Positions 25,701 to 35,800 are shown, counted from the first letter of the stretch. The stretch: DNA of 64,000 nt from Roseomonas populi (GCF_024594815.1 NZ_JANJOU010000014.1:1-64000), one strand, 5' to 3'. The notes: a model not told the origin generated them from the sequence alone. A program made the numbers and translations.

Positions 25701-27101
25701 GATATCGGGCCGCGCATCCACGCGCCCACCACCCCGGTCCCGGTCACCGACCAGTGGCCCTTCGGGCTCACCATTCAAGCCGACCCGCGTGTCGATGATC
25801 TGCGCGAAGATATCGCCGGCCGAGTCCGAGGGGCTCCCGTTATCGTCCTGCTTGATCCCCACGATCACGGCGCGGCCGCCGAGGGGAGCAGGGCCGCCGA
25901 CCAGGCCCGCGATCCCGTACCCACCATTCCCGTCAGTGTGGATGTCCGAGACGAAAGCCACGCCGAGCGCCTGCGCGTTCGCGTCGAAATGGTGGACGGA
26001 GATCTCGTCCCCGTTCTTGTAGGAGATCACACCACCCGGGCTGCCCTCCCCGCCGAAGTTGTTGACGGTGAAGCTGCCGTCATGGCCGGCGGGGAAGGTG
26101 ACGATGTTGTTCTGCACCGGCCCTGCCAACCAGTCGGTGGCAGGGTCCAGGTTCGGCGTGAAAACCTGGCTGCTGATGCCCGTGTCCGTGGACCAGAACA
26201 CGCCGAAGCTGCCCTCCTCCAGCGCCACGACGCGCACGACGCCGGTCCCGGACACCGTGAAGCCGAGGTCAAGGATGTCCAGCGCGGTCGGATTGGCGGA
26301 GTCCGGGCCGTTGGGCCCGTAGACGCGCCCGCGAACCTGGTTCGCATCATCGACCCAGACGAGCACCGTCTCACCGTCCGGCAGGGCGGAGACGAAGGGG
26401 TCCCGGCCCGTGACCTCGAGAGTGACGGGGGCGTTGCTGCCCGTCGCGAACTCGCCATCGAGGCCCGCGGGAGTGACCCCGGTCGGCTCGCCGAGAGCGT
26501 TCGTCGTAACCTGGAAACGCTGCAGCTTGATAACGCCGGGCTCCCCCTCGGGTCCTTCGACCCAGGCAGCTGTGAACCCGAGCGCCTCTCCCGCGCCGAC
26601 CACCTTCTCGTAGAACATCGTGGACAGGCTGTGCGGCACGGTCGGGTTCGGATCCTCCGGGTCGATCGTCAGCGGGGACGAGATCGTGAACTCCCCCCCG
26701 AGCATCCCGACAGGCCCCGTAGCGCGGCCCTTGAGGGCCACCGTCGTCACCGGCCCATCCGGCGTATCGACCGTGTTCGTCTCCTGCCAGATCGCGGCGA
26801 AGCCGTCGCCGATACCCACGAGGCTCAGGTCGCCTATCTCGCCCTCACCATCATCCATGGTGAGCGGCCCGGTCAGGACCTCCGTCATCTCGCCCAGGGC
26901 GCTGTCATAAGCGTGAAATCGGACATGAGTCTGGCCACTGGAATCTTCCAGGTAGGCCACGGCGAACTGCTCGCCGCCATGGTTGTCCGCAACAACCGGC
27001 GCGAACTGCCTGCCATCCGGCGCATCACCGGTGCTAGGCCGGTTGATGTTGAAGCCGTCGAGGTCAGTGTCCGTCAGGCCCCAAGGGGTCGGAGTGGTCA
27101 T
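22734..27101 (-). CDS. Giant RTX-like calcium-binding protein 1
   Basis: The 1455-residue acidic protein has no N-terminal signal peptide. Its first 1000 residues hold propeller-like repeats of the type GGYGFVWQAGGNVYLKAYD and FAVAYLEDSSGQTHVRFHAYD. A peptidase-type linker (VTVNGDGSFTVKDMRTG) and hemolysin-type GGxGxDxLx calcium nonapeptides (for example GGSENDTLTGGDGNDLLMGG) follow. One DTYIVDNAGDRIVEG/NVETLVLTG module precedes a C-terminus typical of type I secreted RTX proteins. It shares the N-terminal WGxxxxDLDGFNxN signature with the next gene. No HlyB/HlyD/TolC genes are in view. The role is unknown; a surface or biofilm matrix protein is plausible. The start has an AGGAAG site. Confidence 0.88.
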   Translation of the reverse strand: MTTPTPWGLTDTDLDGFNINRPSTGDAPDGRQFAPVVADNHGGEQFAVAYLEDSSGQTHVRFHAYDSALGEMTEVLTGPLTMDDGEGEIGDLSLVGIGDGFAAIWQETNTVDTPDGPVTTVALKGRATGPVGMLGGEFTISSPLTIDPEDPNPTVPHSLSTMFYEKVVGAGEALGFTAAWVEGPEGEPGVIKLQRFQVTTNALGEPTGVTPAGLDGEFATGSNAPVTLEVTGRDPFVSALPDGETVLVWVDDANQVRGRVYGPNGPDSANPTALDILDLGFTVSGTGVVRVVALEEGSFGVFWSTDTGISSQVFTPNLDPATDWLAGPVQNNIVTFPAGHDGSFTVNNFGGEGSPGGVISYKNGDEISVHHFDANAQALGVAFVSDIHTDGNGGYGIAGLVGGPAPLGGRAVIVGIKQDDNGSPSDSAGDIFAQIIDTRVGLNGEPEGPLVGDRDRGGGRVDARPDIIIGTAADDFIIADRGDTRRGQSADDQVRAAMGDDTVYGGGVADILDGGEGDDVSLYNGGRNQYSVTVNGDGSFTVKDMRTGVIARPDGQDILHGFEHLAFNTVVPTTFPAGGNPASYVVTDPANWVGMGQFFGANGELPIAQGDGAPDDGTPTPWSKTDSDGVATAISATNLPAPVSATAVGLLGGYGFVWQAGGNVYLKAYDTLGDPDAAFGGGTTARVLRLDLGGLSTGNAEGVEDLTAAMAGNAGVVAVWEEGGTIRGRFASAITGVDPIDVGGEFRVTAPGRVGNQFFGNHQAKVSGYEIVDANNDTQEYGFGVVYTKSALVNGQPETEGEIWLQRFTLFSVPEDPNRDLDVDGERAPVSVGLDGIQDTSPDHEGAADDTGFRLTADGAKGRNASLTILHDGEMLAVWVEGDVVKARMFRPEILSDGHVAYTEVDLDLPELHIAAGSVPEVVGLGLNFAIGFTDASGHYSAQVYIANGESFEVGEIARFSPDFAMGDRHLVATDLDGTSFALLVENLDTGTVEGQLFGIAGGEGGAPGQPGDVFPIGEEFTAFAAASGAGTGGHGFTASALDDGRVVVAAAGTTAVFGGLYDTRVPGEQIIGPRDGVGTDLLVGTIHNDVIDGRDLDDELHGGLGDDILLGGSENDLLFGDQGSDTLVGGSENDTLTGGDGNDLLMGGFGTDQLIGGAGEDTISFQGEFASFQVTLVNGLATGIVFSDRNPGTGAVNAINPATGQPRFLQEDTFNSIENVVGGEGNDVITGNAGANKLWGNGGNDRLDGGRGADEMSGGAGNDTYIVDNAGDRIVEGTGGGLDRVEASVNFSIADMANVETLVLTGTARNGTGNGEANLITGNAQANRLVGGAGDDTLIGGAGADTLVGGEGADLYRLDTAMTALDRIEGFETGIDRIELDDALFAALGPAGTQISSSAFVIGTRAADADDRIIYNASAGTLFYDADGNGSVAQVRFATVAPSTVITAADIWVG

Positions 27102-27149
27102 GTCTGCTTCCTAACCTATGCCGTGGATCGAGATGTCCTGGGTTGAGGA

Positions 27150-27172
27150 GGCGCGGGACGCGGCCCCGCGCC
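27150..27172 (-). terminator. Hairpin between the two RTX-like genes
   Basis: An eight-base stem GGCGCGGG/CCCGCGCC (27150-27157 with 27165-27172) lies 11 bases past the stop of RTX-like protein 2 and upstream of RTX-like protein 1. It could terminate or attenuate the first transcript. Confidence 0.5.
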
Positions 27173-27183
27173 GGCGAGATTCG

Positions 27184-30100
27184 TCAGCCGAAGATGAAGT
27201 CGCTCTCGGTGAGAGGCGTTCCGGCGGCGAGGCCGGAGCCGAATACAAATCGGACACTCAGGTCGGTCGCCCGGTCGGCGTCGATGTCCAGGAGGAGGGT
27301 GCCGGTCGTGGCGTTGTAGCGGACCTCGGGACGGGTACCCGAGAAGGCGGCCCCGCCAACGAAGGGGCTGGGACCGGTCAGATCGCCCCAGTCGAATGCC
27401 GAGAGGTCAATCCTGTCGGCACCCTGCTGGAAATCCATGATCCGGTCCGGCACGGTGTTGGCATCGGTTACCGCCGTGAAGGCGAAGATGTCCGCCCCGG
27501 TGCCGCCGGTCAGCATGTCCATACCGGCACCGCCGGTCAGGGTATCATCGCCCGCACCACCGACGAGAATGTCGTTCCCGCCGCCGCCGGACAGGCTGTT
27601 GGCGCCCGCATTGCCGGTGATGCTGTTGGCGCCATCGTTGCCGCCACCATCGATGCTGGCGGCGCCCGTGAGAACCAAGTTCTCGATGCCGGCGCCCAGT
27701 GTGAAGCTCACCGAGGAGCGTACGGTATCGACGCCGCCGGCATCACTCCCGTCCGCGGCGAGTTCGCTCGCCGTGTCTCCCGCATCGTCGACGTAGTAGG
27801 TGTCGTTGCCGGCACCGCCGAACATGGCATCCGCGCCGGTGCCGCCATCGAGCCGGTCAGAGCCATCGAAGCCAAAGAGCGTGTCGGCGCCGTCCAGGCC
27901 GAACAGCGAGTTGCTGAGCTCGTTGCCGGTGATGGAGTTGGCAAGGTCGTTGCCGCTGCCCTTGAGCGCCGGACCGGTCAGAACAAGGTTCTCCAGATTT
28001 GCCCGAAGAACGAAGCTGACGGAGGCACGGACGGTGTCAGTGCCTGCGCCCGCCGCCTCGATCGTCAGATCCAGCGCGTGATCGACGATGTAGACGTCAT
28101 CGCCGAAGCCGCCCTCCATCCGGTCCTGGCCGGATCCGCCGTCCAGGGTGTTGGAGGCCGCGTTGCCGACGATGCGGTTAGCCAGTTCGTTGCCGGTGCC
28201 ACTGATCGCGGCATCACCGGTGAGCTGCAGGTTCTCCACATTCGCGCCCAGGACGAAGTCGACAGAAGAGCGCACGGTGTCCGCGCCCCCATTTTCGGCC
28301 TCGTTCACCACGTCGAGAACGTCGTCAACGACATAGGTGTCGTCGCCGGCCTCACCGGACATGGAGTCGGCCCCGGCACCGCCCTCGAGCCGATCATTCC
28401 CGGCTCCGCCGAGCAGGGTGTCGTCGCCGGCGCCGCCGGCCAGCACGTTGCTGGCGCTGTTGCCGGTGAGCACGTTGGCGACGTCGTTGCCCGTGCCATT
28501 GATGGCCCTGGCCCCGGCGAGTTCCAGGTTCTCGAACGTCGCGCCGAGGGTGAAGGTCACGGAGGAGCGAACGGTGTCGGTTCCCTCCTCTGCCGCCTCG
28601 AAAACCAGGTCCAGCAGATTGTCCACGACATAGACGTCGTCACCGAGCCCGCCCTGCATGGTGTCGGCGCCGGCCCCGCCATCGAGGATGTTATTTTGCT
28701 CGTTGCCGATGATCTCGTTGGCGAGACTGTTCCCGGTGCCGCTGATGGCCGCGCCGGTGAGCTCAAGCCTCTCCAGAAAGTTGCCGAGAGTGTAGCTCGC
28801 GGAGGACCTCACGGTGTCAGCACCGCCGGCATCCTTGCCGCTCTGCACCTCGCTGACGACATCCTCGGATCCGTCGATGACGTAAATGTCGTCGCCGGAT
28901 CCGCCGCGCAGCGTATCAACCCCGCCGCCGCCGATCAGCGTGTCGGCACCCCCGCCGCCCTGGAGAAGGTTGTTGCCGGTGTTCCCCGTGATCTGGTTGG
29001 CCAGCTCGTTGCCGGTGCCGTTGTGATTGGCTGTGCCGCCCAGTTCCAGGTTCTCGATGAAGCTCGTGGCCAGCCCGTCGGTGCTGCTGAGGACCCAGGT
29101 CGCGACTGGTGCTGAGGCGGCGATGCGCACGGTGTCCGTGCCCTCGCCTTCCAGCTCGTGCACCACGTCCAGCACGCTTTCGACGATGTAGATATCGTCG
29201 CCCTCGCCGCCTTCCATGATGTCCCGACCGCCGCCGCCATCAATCAGGTTGTTGCCGGCATTGCCGCGGATGACATTCTCGCCGGCATTCCCTGTCGCAT
29301 CCAGGTTCTCGGTCCCGGTCAGCTCGAGAGTTTCCACGAAGTCGCTGAGCGTGTAGCTGACGGAGGCCCGAACCAGATCGATGCCCTGGTTGGCGTTCTC
29401 CAGGACGGTGTCGAGGACGTTGTCGACGATGTAGATGTCGTTCCCCGCTCCGCCGATCATGGCGTCGGCACCGGATCCGCCATCCAGCGTGTCGGATCCG
29501 TCTCCGCCTTCGAGGAGATCGTCGTCCTCGCCGCCGTCCAGATTGTCGGCGCCGTTCCCGCCGATCAGCCTGTCCTGGCCCGTACCGCCGTCGATCGTGT
29601 CGTTGCCGATGCCGCCGTCGAGCGTGTCGGCACCGTCGCCGCCGACCAGGTCGTCGTTTCCGAAGCCGCCGAGCAGGACATCGTCGCCGAGATCGCCCAC
29701 CAGCGTGTCGGCGCCATCCAGTCCGGACAGGGTATCGGCCCCCTCCAGGCCGTTGATGACGTCGTCCCCCGGGGTGCCGCTGAACGAATCAGGGCCGGGC
29801 GTACCGTCGATCACGACGCCGTTTGTCGGCAGGCTGTCGATGAGTTGCCGGGCGGTGAACTGCCCGTCCGCGAACTGGAACAGCTCGATGCCGCTGATCG
29901 TGTCGGTCCCACCGGAGCCCTGCAGGTCCTGGACGGCGAAAACCTGGCTCTGGGCATTGTAGGTGATGAGGTAGGAGGAGCGGGTTCCACCGAAGTTGAC
30001 CCTGTCGGCCGTTCCCTCGTTCCTCAGGTCGATGATCGTGTCGTCGCCATCTCCGCCATCGAAGACATCGTTCCCGAGCCCGCCGGTCAGCTGGTCATCT

Positions 30101-32412
30101 CCGGCACCCCCGAAGAGGGTGTCGGCACCCTGCCCGCCCCCGATCGTGTCGTTCCCGCCACCGCCGCTCAGCGCGTTCGCACCATCATTCCCGGTGATGA
30201 GGTCGTTGCCCTCGCCCCCGATGGCGTTCTCGATGCTGGTGAAGCGGTCCTCGACGGCCATCGCGGTGGTCTCGCCCGTCGCCGGGTTCCGGTCGCTGCG
30301 CGTCTCTCCGGTGAGCAGGTTGATCTGGAAGCCCGCGAACTCGCCCTGATACGAAATGGTATCGGATCCGTCGCCGCCATCGATGCTGTCGGTCCCGAAG
30401 CCTCCCAGGAGGACGTCATTGCCCTCGCCGCCATCCAGCGTGTCGTTCTCACTTCCGCCGAGAAGCGTGTCGTCGTCGTCGTCGCCGTGAAGGTCGTCGT
30501 CTCCGCTCCCCCCGATGAGGAAGTCGGCGCCGCCCTCGCCGCTCAGCTCGTCATCGCCGTCGCGGCCGTCGATTCGGTCGGCCTCGCCGGTGCCGTCAAG
30601 GGTATCGCTCCCCGCGCCGCCATTCGCGCCGACGATCTCGTCGCCGGTTGGCAGGGCGTTCGCGTCGAAGAACAGGCCCGTCGGAAGAAGCGCGTCCGGG
30701 TCGAAGGTGACGCCCGTTCCGCTGGCCTGCGCACCGAAGGCGAGCTGCTCGATCGCCTTGACGATATCCTGTCCATCATGCGCCCCGCCGGAGAGGGGGC
30801 GCATATCCTTCACGGTGTAGCTGCCATCGCTGTTAATGGTGATGGAGTAGAACTGCCTGGCGCCGCGATAGGCGGCCACGTCCGTTCCCTCGTTCCCGTT
30901 CAGCCTGTCGTTCCCGCCGCCCCCATAGAGAGTATCGTCGCCGAGGGCTCCGAAGGCGGTGTCGTCGGCACCGTTCCCGGTGGCATCGCCCCGGTCGGCG
31001 ATGACCACGTCATTGCCGACGGTGCCGACAATCAGGTCGGCTATTGAGTCGGGCCCTGCGGGGCCACCCGCCGGGGCCTCGTCACCCACCAGGGTGAGGC
31101 CGGGCTCGCGCGTGTCGAGGATCTGGGCGACGATGTCCCCTGTCGGGTCCTGGGTCACCACCACCGCACGGTCATCGGCCAGGCCCGTCACGCCGAAGGG
31201 GCGCGAGGTCAGCGATCCGTCGTCCTGGAACGCGCCGTAGGGACCAGTGGCGGGAATGGCGAAAACGTCCGTGCCAGCCTCGCGCGCGAAGTGCTGCACC
31301 AGGATGCGCCCATCCGTGGTTCCGAAGGAGACGACGCCGCCTCCCCCCTGCTCGACGTCACCGGCGACGGTGAGGCTCCCGTTGAATTCGGGGGGCAGGT
31401 CGGCGATGGTCGCCTCCTGCCCTACGGTCCAGCTCCCGGGGCCGGACTGGAGGAAGGGAACGCCCTTCGCCACGAAGGCGCCGGCCGTGCCTTCCACCCA
31501 GAAGATCCCGAAGCCGCCGTCACCCAGCGCGGTCACGCGCGCGAGCTGGTCCGCGGGCACGGCCACATCCGTCAGCGCTGCCTCGAGAGCGGCGGTCGCG
31601 GATGGAATGACGTCCCCGGAGGTGGCATTCCTCACCTGCCCGTGCAGGCTGCCGTTTGCCCCGATCCAGATGACAACCGTTTCGCCGCCCTTGAGAGTCG
31701 CGACGGATGGATCGCGCCCCGCGGCGAGGTTGAGCGCGGCGTCGCCATCGGCCCCGCCGTCCCGCCCGTCCCTGCCGGCCGCCACGACCGATGTGGGGGT
31801 GCCGCCGGCGCCGAGCAGAACCTCGTAGCGCTGGAGCATGATCCGGCCCTCGGCGCCGGGAACCGATTGGACCCAGACCGCGGTGAAGCCCGGGATGGGG
31901 CTGCTCCCGTCCTCGGTGTCGAGTGAACTGCCGGAGGAGAGAGCGACGCTGTGCTGCCGGAAGCCTGCGGGCAGGCTTGCCGGCCGGGTGAGCGTGAACT
32001 CCGCCCCCACCAGCCCCGTCGGGCCGCTCACGCGGGCCTGGAGGGTGACGGGACTCCCGACGGCCACCTGCTCCTGCCAGACCGCGGCGTAGCCGTCGCC
32101 CCAGCCCACCACGCTCGGGCCACCGAGGATGACGCCCCGACCATTGTCCAGCTGCACCGGCCCCGGCGAGACCGTGGTCAGCGTATCAAGAGCCTGGTCG
32201 AAAGCCTGCAACCGGATGTGCGAGTTGACCGGGAGTTCCGTCACTGGATCGAGGATGTCGATCCGGTAGGCCACACCGAAGTTCTGGCCCGCATTGTTCG
32301 AGACCGCCGCGCCAGACTGGATCGTTCCGGCTCCGAACGTCGGCTCATTGACGTTGAACCCGTCCAGATCCTCGATCGATGTTCCCCAGGCGCTGGGTGC
32401 GGTCGTCGCCAT
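27184..32412 (-). CDS. Giant RTX-like calcium-binding protein 2
   Basis: The 1742-residue paralogue of RTX-like protein 1 starts WGTSIEDLDGFNVN without a signal peptide. It has the same propeller-like N-terminal half (GDGYAAVWQEQVAVG, GDGGFGIFWVEGTAG), the same linker (ITINSDGSYTVKDMRP) and many calcium nonapeptides (GGNGADNLDGGEDDDLLEGG). It carries seven copies of a 70-100-residue module (xxYVVDxxLDxVxEA then ENLxLTG and GTGNxLANxIxGN) where its paralogue has one. The C-terminus (LTESDFIFG) is RTX-like. An AAGGAG site precedes the start, which faces the oxidase gene across a 415-base gap. Confidence 0.88.
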   Translation of the reverse strand: MATTAPSAWGTSIEDLDGFNVNEPTFGAGTIQSGAAVSNNAGQNFGVAYRIDILDPVTELPVNSHIRLQAFDQALDTLTTVSPGPVQLDNGRGVILGGPSVVGWGDGYAAVWQEQVAVGSPVTLQARVSGPTGLVGAEFTLTRPASLPAGFRQHSVALSSGSSLDTEDGSSPIPGFTAVWVQSVPGAEGRIMLQRYEVLLGAGGTPTSVVAAGRDGRDGGADGDAALNLAAGRDPSVATLKGGETVVIWIGANGSLHGQVRNATSGDVIPSATAALEAALTDVAVPADQLARVTALGDGGFGIFWVEGTAGAFVAKGVPFLQSGPGSWTVGQEATIADLPPEFNGSLTVAGDVEQGGGGVVSFGTTDGRILVQHFAREAGTDVFAIPATGPYGAFQDDGSLTSRPFGVTGLADDRAVVVTQDPTGDIVAQILDTREPGLTLVGDEAPAGGPAGPDSIADLIVGTVGNDVVIADRGDATGNGADDTAFGALGDDTLYGGGGNDRLNGNEGTDVAAYRGARQFYSITINSDGSYTVKDMRPLSGGAHDGQDIVKAIEQLAFGAQASGTGVTFDPDALLPTGLFFDANALPTGDEIVGANGGAGSDTLDGTGEADRIDGRDGDDELSGEGGADFLIGGSGDDDLHGDDDDDTLLGGSENDTLDGGEGNDVLLGGFGTDSIDGGDGSDTISYQGEFAGFQINLLTGETRSDRNPATGETTAMAVEDRFTSIENAIGGEGNDLITGNDGANALSGGGGNDTIGGGQGADTLFGGAGDDQLTGGLGNDVFDGGDGDDTIIDLRNEGTADRVNFGGTRSSYLITYNAQSQVFAVQDLQGSGGTDTISGIELFQFADGQFTARQLIDSLPTNGVVIDGTPGPDSFSGTPGDDVINGLEGADTLSGLDGADTLVGDLGDDVLLGGFGNDDLVGGDGADTLDGGIGNDTIDGGTGQDRLIGGNGADNLDGGEDDDLLEGGDGSDTLDGGSGADAMIGGAGNDIYIVDNVLDTVLENANQGIDLVRASVSYTLSDFVETLELTGTENLDATGNAGENVIRGNAGNNLIDGGGGRDIMEGGEGDDIYIVESVLDVVHELEGEGTDTVRIAASAPVATWVLSSTDGLATSFIENLELGGTANHNGTGNELANQITGNTGNNLLQGGGGADTLIGGGGVDTLRGGSGDDIYVIDGSEDVVSEVQSGKDAGGADTVRSSASYTLGNFLERLELTGAAISGTGNSLANEIIGNEQNNILDGGAGADTMQGGLGDDVYVVDNLLDLVFEAAEEGTDTVRSSVTFTLGATFENLELAGARAINGTGNDVANVLTGNSASNVLAGGAGDDTLLGGAGNDRLEGGAGADSMSGEAGDDTYVVDDVLDVVNEAENGGADTVRSSVDFVLGANVENLQLTGDAAISGTGNELANRIVGNAASNTLDGGSGQDRMEGGFGDDVYIVDHALDLTIEAAGAGTDTVRASVSFVLRANLENLVLTGPALKGSGNDLANSITGNELSNSLFGLDGADTLFGFDGSDRLDGGTGADAMFGGAGNDTYYVDDAGDTASELAADGSDAGGVDTVRSSVSFTLGAGIENLVLTGAASIDGGGNDGANSITGNAGANSLSGGGGNDILVGGAGDDTLTGGAGMDMLTGGTGADIFAFTAVTDANTVPDRIMDFQQGADRIDLSAFDWGDLTGPSPFVGGAAFSGTRPEVRYNATTGTLLLDIDADRATDLSVRFVFGSGLAAGTPLTESDFIFG
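27640..29460 (-). repeat. Seven degenerate coding modules in RTX-like protein 2
   Basis: The segment encoding DxYxVDN (on the plus strand, acgatgtagatgtcgtc and variants) recurs near 29426, 29188, 28875, 28622, 28325, 28082 and 27788. Spacings are roughly 240-310 bp. Length differences come mainly from inserted DAGG-type loops and longer strand segments. Confidence 0.8.
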
Positions 32413-32827
32413 GGATCAGCACTCCTTATTCAGCTCGTTCGAAAAAGGTTGCAACGCACGGCGAACACCTTGCCGTGAGGGGAATGCGAAGCATCGGTGT
32501 CTCACTCCCCTCGTTTCTCGATCGTTCTCGTGATTCCACAAAGCCGTTCTTTATCAACGGCATGATCGATTCGGCTTGGCGTCCTGGCCTTCCAGGACCC
32601 GCTCTCAACGGCGTGATAAATACTTCTTGATTTGGAACGATGCAACTGTTTGATTCCGTCATCGAGACGATCAAGTAGCGGCCCGAGAACAGTTGGATGC
32701 GTTTTCTTTGTTTGCGTAAATTTGCACTACGTTTTCGTTCTGTTAAACGGGCCGCCTCCTTGTCGTTAACCTGTAGTGTAAGAGGCGTCAGCACGTTTCT
32801 TACTCGTAACGCAAAGAGGAACGAGAG
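32413..32827. promoter_or_regulatory. Divergent regulatory region between RTX-like and multicopper-oxidase genes
   Basis: This 415-base gap is clearly AT-richer than the surrounding genes and holds no gene. It contains a direct repeat TCAACGGC(A/G)TGAT at 32554-32566 and 32605-32617, starts 51 bases apart. Between them is a dyad GTCCTGG-CCTT-CCAGGAC (32581-32598). Nearer the oxidase is a wide inverted repeat CAACTGTT (32643-32650) / AACAGTTG (32688-32695). A plausible but weak promoter for the oxidase is TTGCAC with TAAACG about 16 bases later, near 32721-32748. Both flanking genes have good ribosome-binding sites. Confidence 0.65.
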
Positions 32828-35800
32828 ATGATGATGAGGGCGAGGTGGACCGGCCCAGATAGGACCAGGACGGTCCTATTCCGGTCCATTTTGGCGCTGA
32901 CGCTTGCTGGCCCGGTGCTGGCGGCGGGCGAGGCAGCGGCGCAGAGCGCGTGCGGAAGCGGCAACACGGTCACCGCCGACGTCGTCGCCCTCGATCAGGC
33001 CGTGCAGTTCAACCGCTACGGTGGGCACCATCCGGGCTACATGATCTACGCGCTGAGAGGCGACGTGGTCTCCAAGAACGGCAGCAGCTCGCTGACCCCG
33101 GGCAACGTGATGCTGCGGCCGGGCAAGCGCCCGCGGCCGCTCGTGCTCCGTGCCAACGTCGGCGATTGCCTCGTCATCAACTTCCAGAACTTGCTGAATT
33201 CCACGCCGATCTCGGTTCCTAACGTCTCGGTGGACCAGCCGGCCACGCGGCAGGCGGGCCTGCACGTCGCCGGGCTGAACTACACCTCGCCGAATATGGC
33301 CGATGACGGCGCCTTCGTCGGCGCCAACCCCACAAGCCTCGCCAACCCCGGCGGATCAAGGACCTATCGCCTCCTCGCCTCTCGCGAGGGGATCTTCTCC
33401 TTCTACAATCCGGCCGTGATGACGGGCGGCGAGAGCAACACCGGCTCCGCCTCATTCGGCATGTTCGGCGCCGTCGCCGTGCAGCCCAAGGGCGCGGAGT
33501 GGTACCGCAGCCAGGTCAGCCGCGCCGACCTCGATCTGGCGACGCGCCGGGGCCCTGACGGGAAGACGCTTCTCAACCTCACCGTGGATGGCGTGGATAC
33601 CGGCTATCCCGATATCGATTACCTCGCCCGTTATCCGGCGGACTACCCGATCGCCGGGCTGAGGAACCTGCCCATCCTCGCGATGCGCGACGGAAACCAG
33701 CTGGTGCACGGCGACCTGGGCGCCATCATCACTGGCCCGGGCCGCGGCCGCTTCCCGGAGGGAACCTTCCTCAACAACCCGGTTCTGGAGCCGAACCGGA
33801 CCGTGCCGCAGGCAGCCTCGGCCGGCGGAACGGCGGAAACGCGCGACCGCCGCGACCCGTACCGTGAGTTCGTCATCCAGTTCCACGACGAGATGAAGTC
33901 CATCCAGGCCTTCGCCGAGTTCGAGGACGAGGAGCTGGGGCACACCCTGCACAGCGTCGGGGATGCCTTCGGCGTCAACTACGGCGTCACGGGCGTGGGC
34001 GCGCAGATCCTGTCGAACCGCTTCGGCGTTGGCCCGACCGCGCAGTGCGCGGAGTGCAAGTACGAGGAGTTCTTCCTCACCTCCTGGGCGGGCGGCGACC
34101 CCGCGCTTCTGGTCGACAACCCGGCCAACGCCCAGCTCGACAGCACCGGGCGGAGGCGCGATCCGAACGCGAGGCGCTCGGAGCGCGCGCTTTACCCGGA
34201 CGACCCCTCCAACGTTTTCAGCAGCTACCTGAACGACCGCGTGATCCTGCGGAACACGCACATCGGCAAGGAGCAGCACATCTTCCACCTGCACGCGCAT
34301 CAGTGGCTCTACAACCCGGACGAGCCCGGCTCCTCCTACCTGGACAGCCAGCTGATCTCGCCGGGCTCTGGCTACACCTACGAGATCGCCTTCAATGGCT
34401 CGGGCAACCGCAACCAGACCGTGGGCGACAGCATCTTCCACTGCCACCTCTACCCGCACTTCGCCCAGGGCATGTGGGGGATGTGGCGCGTGCACGACAC
34501 CTTCGAGCGCGGCACCGAGCTGGACAGCCGGGGCGTCGCGCTGCCGACCGCGCGGGCGCTCCCGGACGGCGAGATCCTCGCCGGGACCGCGATTCCCGCG
34601 ATCGTGCCGATCCCCACCATGGCCCTTGCGCCGCTGCCGGCGCCGGTGCGCATCGCGAACGGCCAGGCGGTCTTCGACGGGGCCCCGGCTGGCTCCGAGC
34701 AGGGCAATCCCGGCTACCCGTTCTTCATCGCGGGGCAGGCCGGCCACCGCCCGCCGCAGGCCCCACTCGACCTCGTGCATGATGGCGGCCTGCGCCGGCA
34801 TGTCGTGGTGGGCGGCGGCGCGACGGCGCAACTGGATCGTTTGGACCTGGACAAGGTGAGCGACCGGCTCGAGATCCGCTGGCTCAGCCAGGACGGCGAG
34901 CCCGTCGAGCGGGCCGCGATGGCGTTCCACGCGCAGCGCGCCCACCCGAGCTACGCCCTCACGGGCGAGGGCGGGGGCACGCGCCGCAACTTCATCACCA
35001 ACGGCCGCCCCCCAGCGCCTGGCGCGCCCTTCGCCGATCCCTGCGTGCTCGACAACGGGGATCCTGCGCCGGGCGCCAGCAACCCGCGCCGGTACAAGGT
35101 GGCGGCACATCAGGTCGATCTGGTGATGAACCGCGTGGGCTGGCACTTCAGCCAGGGCCGCATCCTCTCGCTCTGGGACGACGTCATGCCGACCCAGAAC
35201 CGGCAGCGGGCCCCCGAGCCCCTGGTGATGCGCGCCAACTCCGGTGATTGCGTCGAGGTTCACCACACCAACCTGATACCCAGCGTCAGCGAAGTGGACG
35301 ACTTCCAGGTGCGCACGCCGACGGACGTCGTCGGGCAGCACATCCACCTTGTGAAGTTCGACGTGACGAGCGCCGACGGCTCGGGCAATGGCTGGAACTA
35401 CGAGGACGGCACGCTGGCGCCGGCTGAGGTGCGGGAGCGTATCCACGCCATCCGCACGAACTACAACTGCGCCGATGGCGTCACCTCGGCCTTCTGCCCG
35501 ACGGCGGTGGTGCACCCCTTCTTCCCGGCCGCTGGCCCCCCCCAGTCCCGCGATAATCCCAACGACCCCAACGATCCCAACAACGCCCGTCGTAACTGGG
35601 TGGGCGCGCAGACAACGGTGCAGCGGTGGTACGCGGATCCCATCGTGAACCAGAACGGAAAGGACAACACGCTCCGCACCGTCTTCACGCACGATCACTT
35701 CGGTCCTTCCACGCACCAGCAGAACGGTCTCTACGCCGCACTGGTGGTCGCGCCGACGGGCACGACCTGGACGCATCCCGAGACCGGGGCCGCGCTGAAT

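Noticed and set aside
22566-27146. 1526-codon plus-strand open frame opposite RTX-like protein 1
   Set aside because: It is a mirror of the Asp/Gly-rich repeat codons. The minus-strand product has the RTX nonapeptides and a proper ribosome-binding site.
27640-29460. Regularly spaced repeats considered as CRISPR or minisatellite
   Set aside because: They are in-frame protein modules of an RTX-like gene, about 240-310 bp apart and degenerate at the DNA level.
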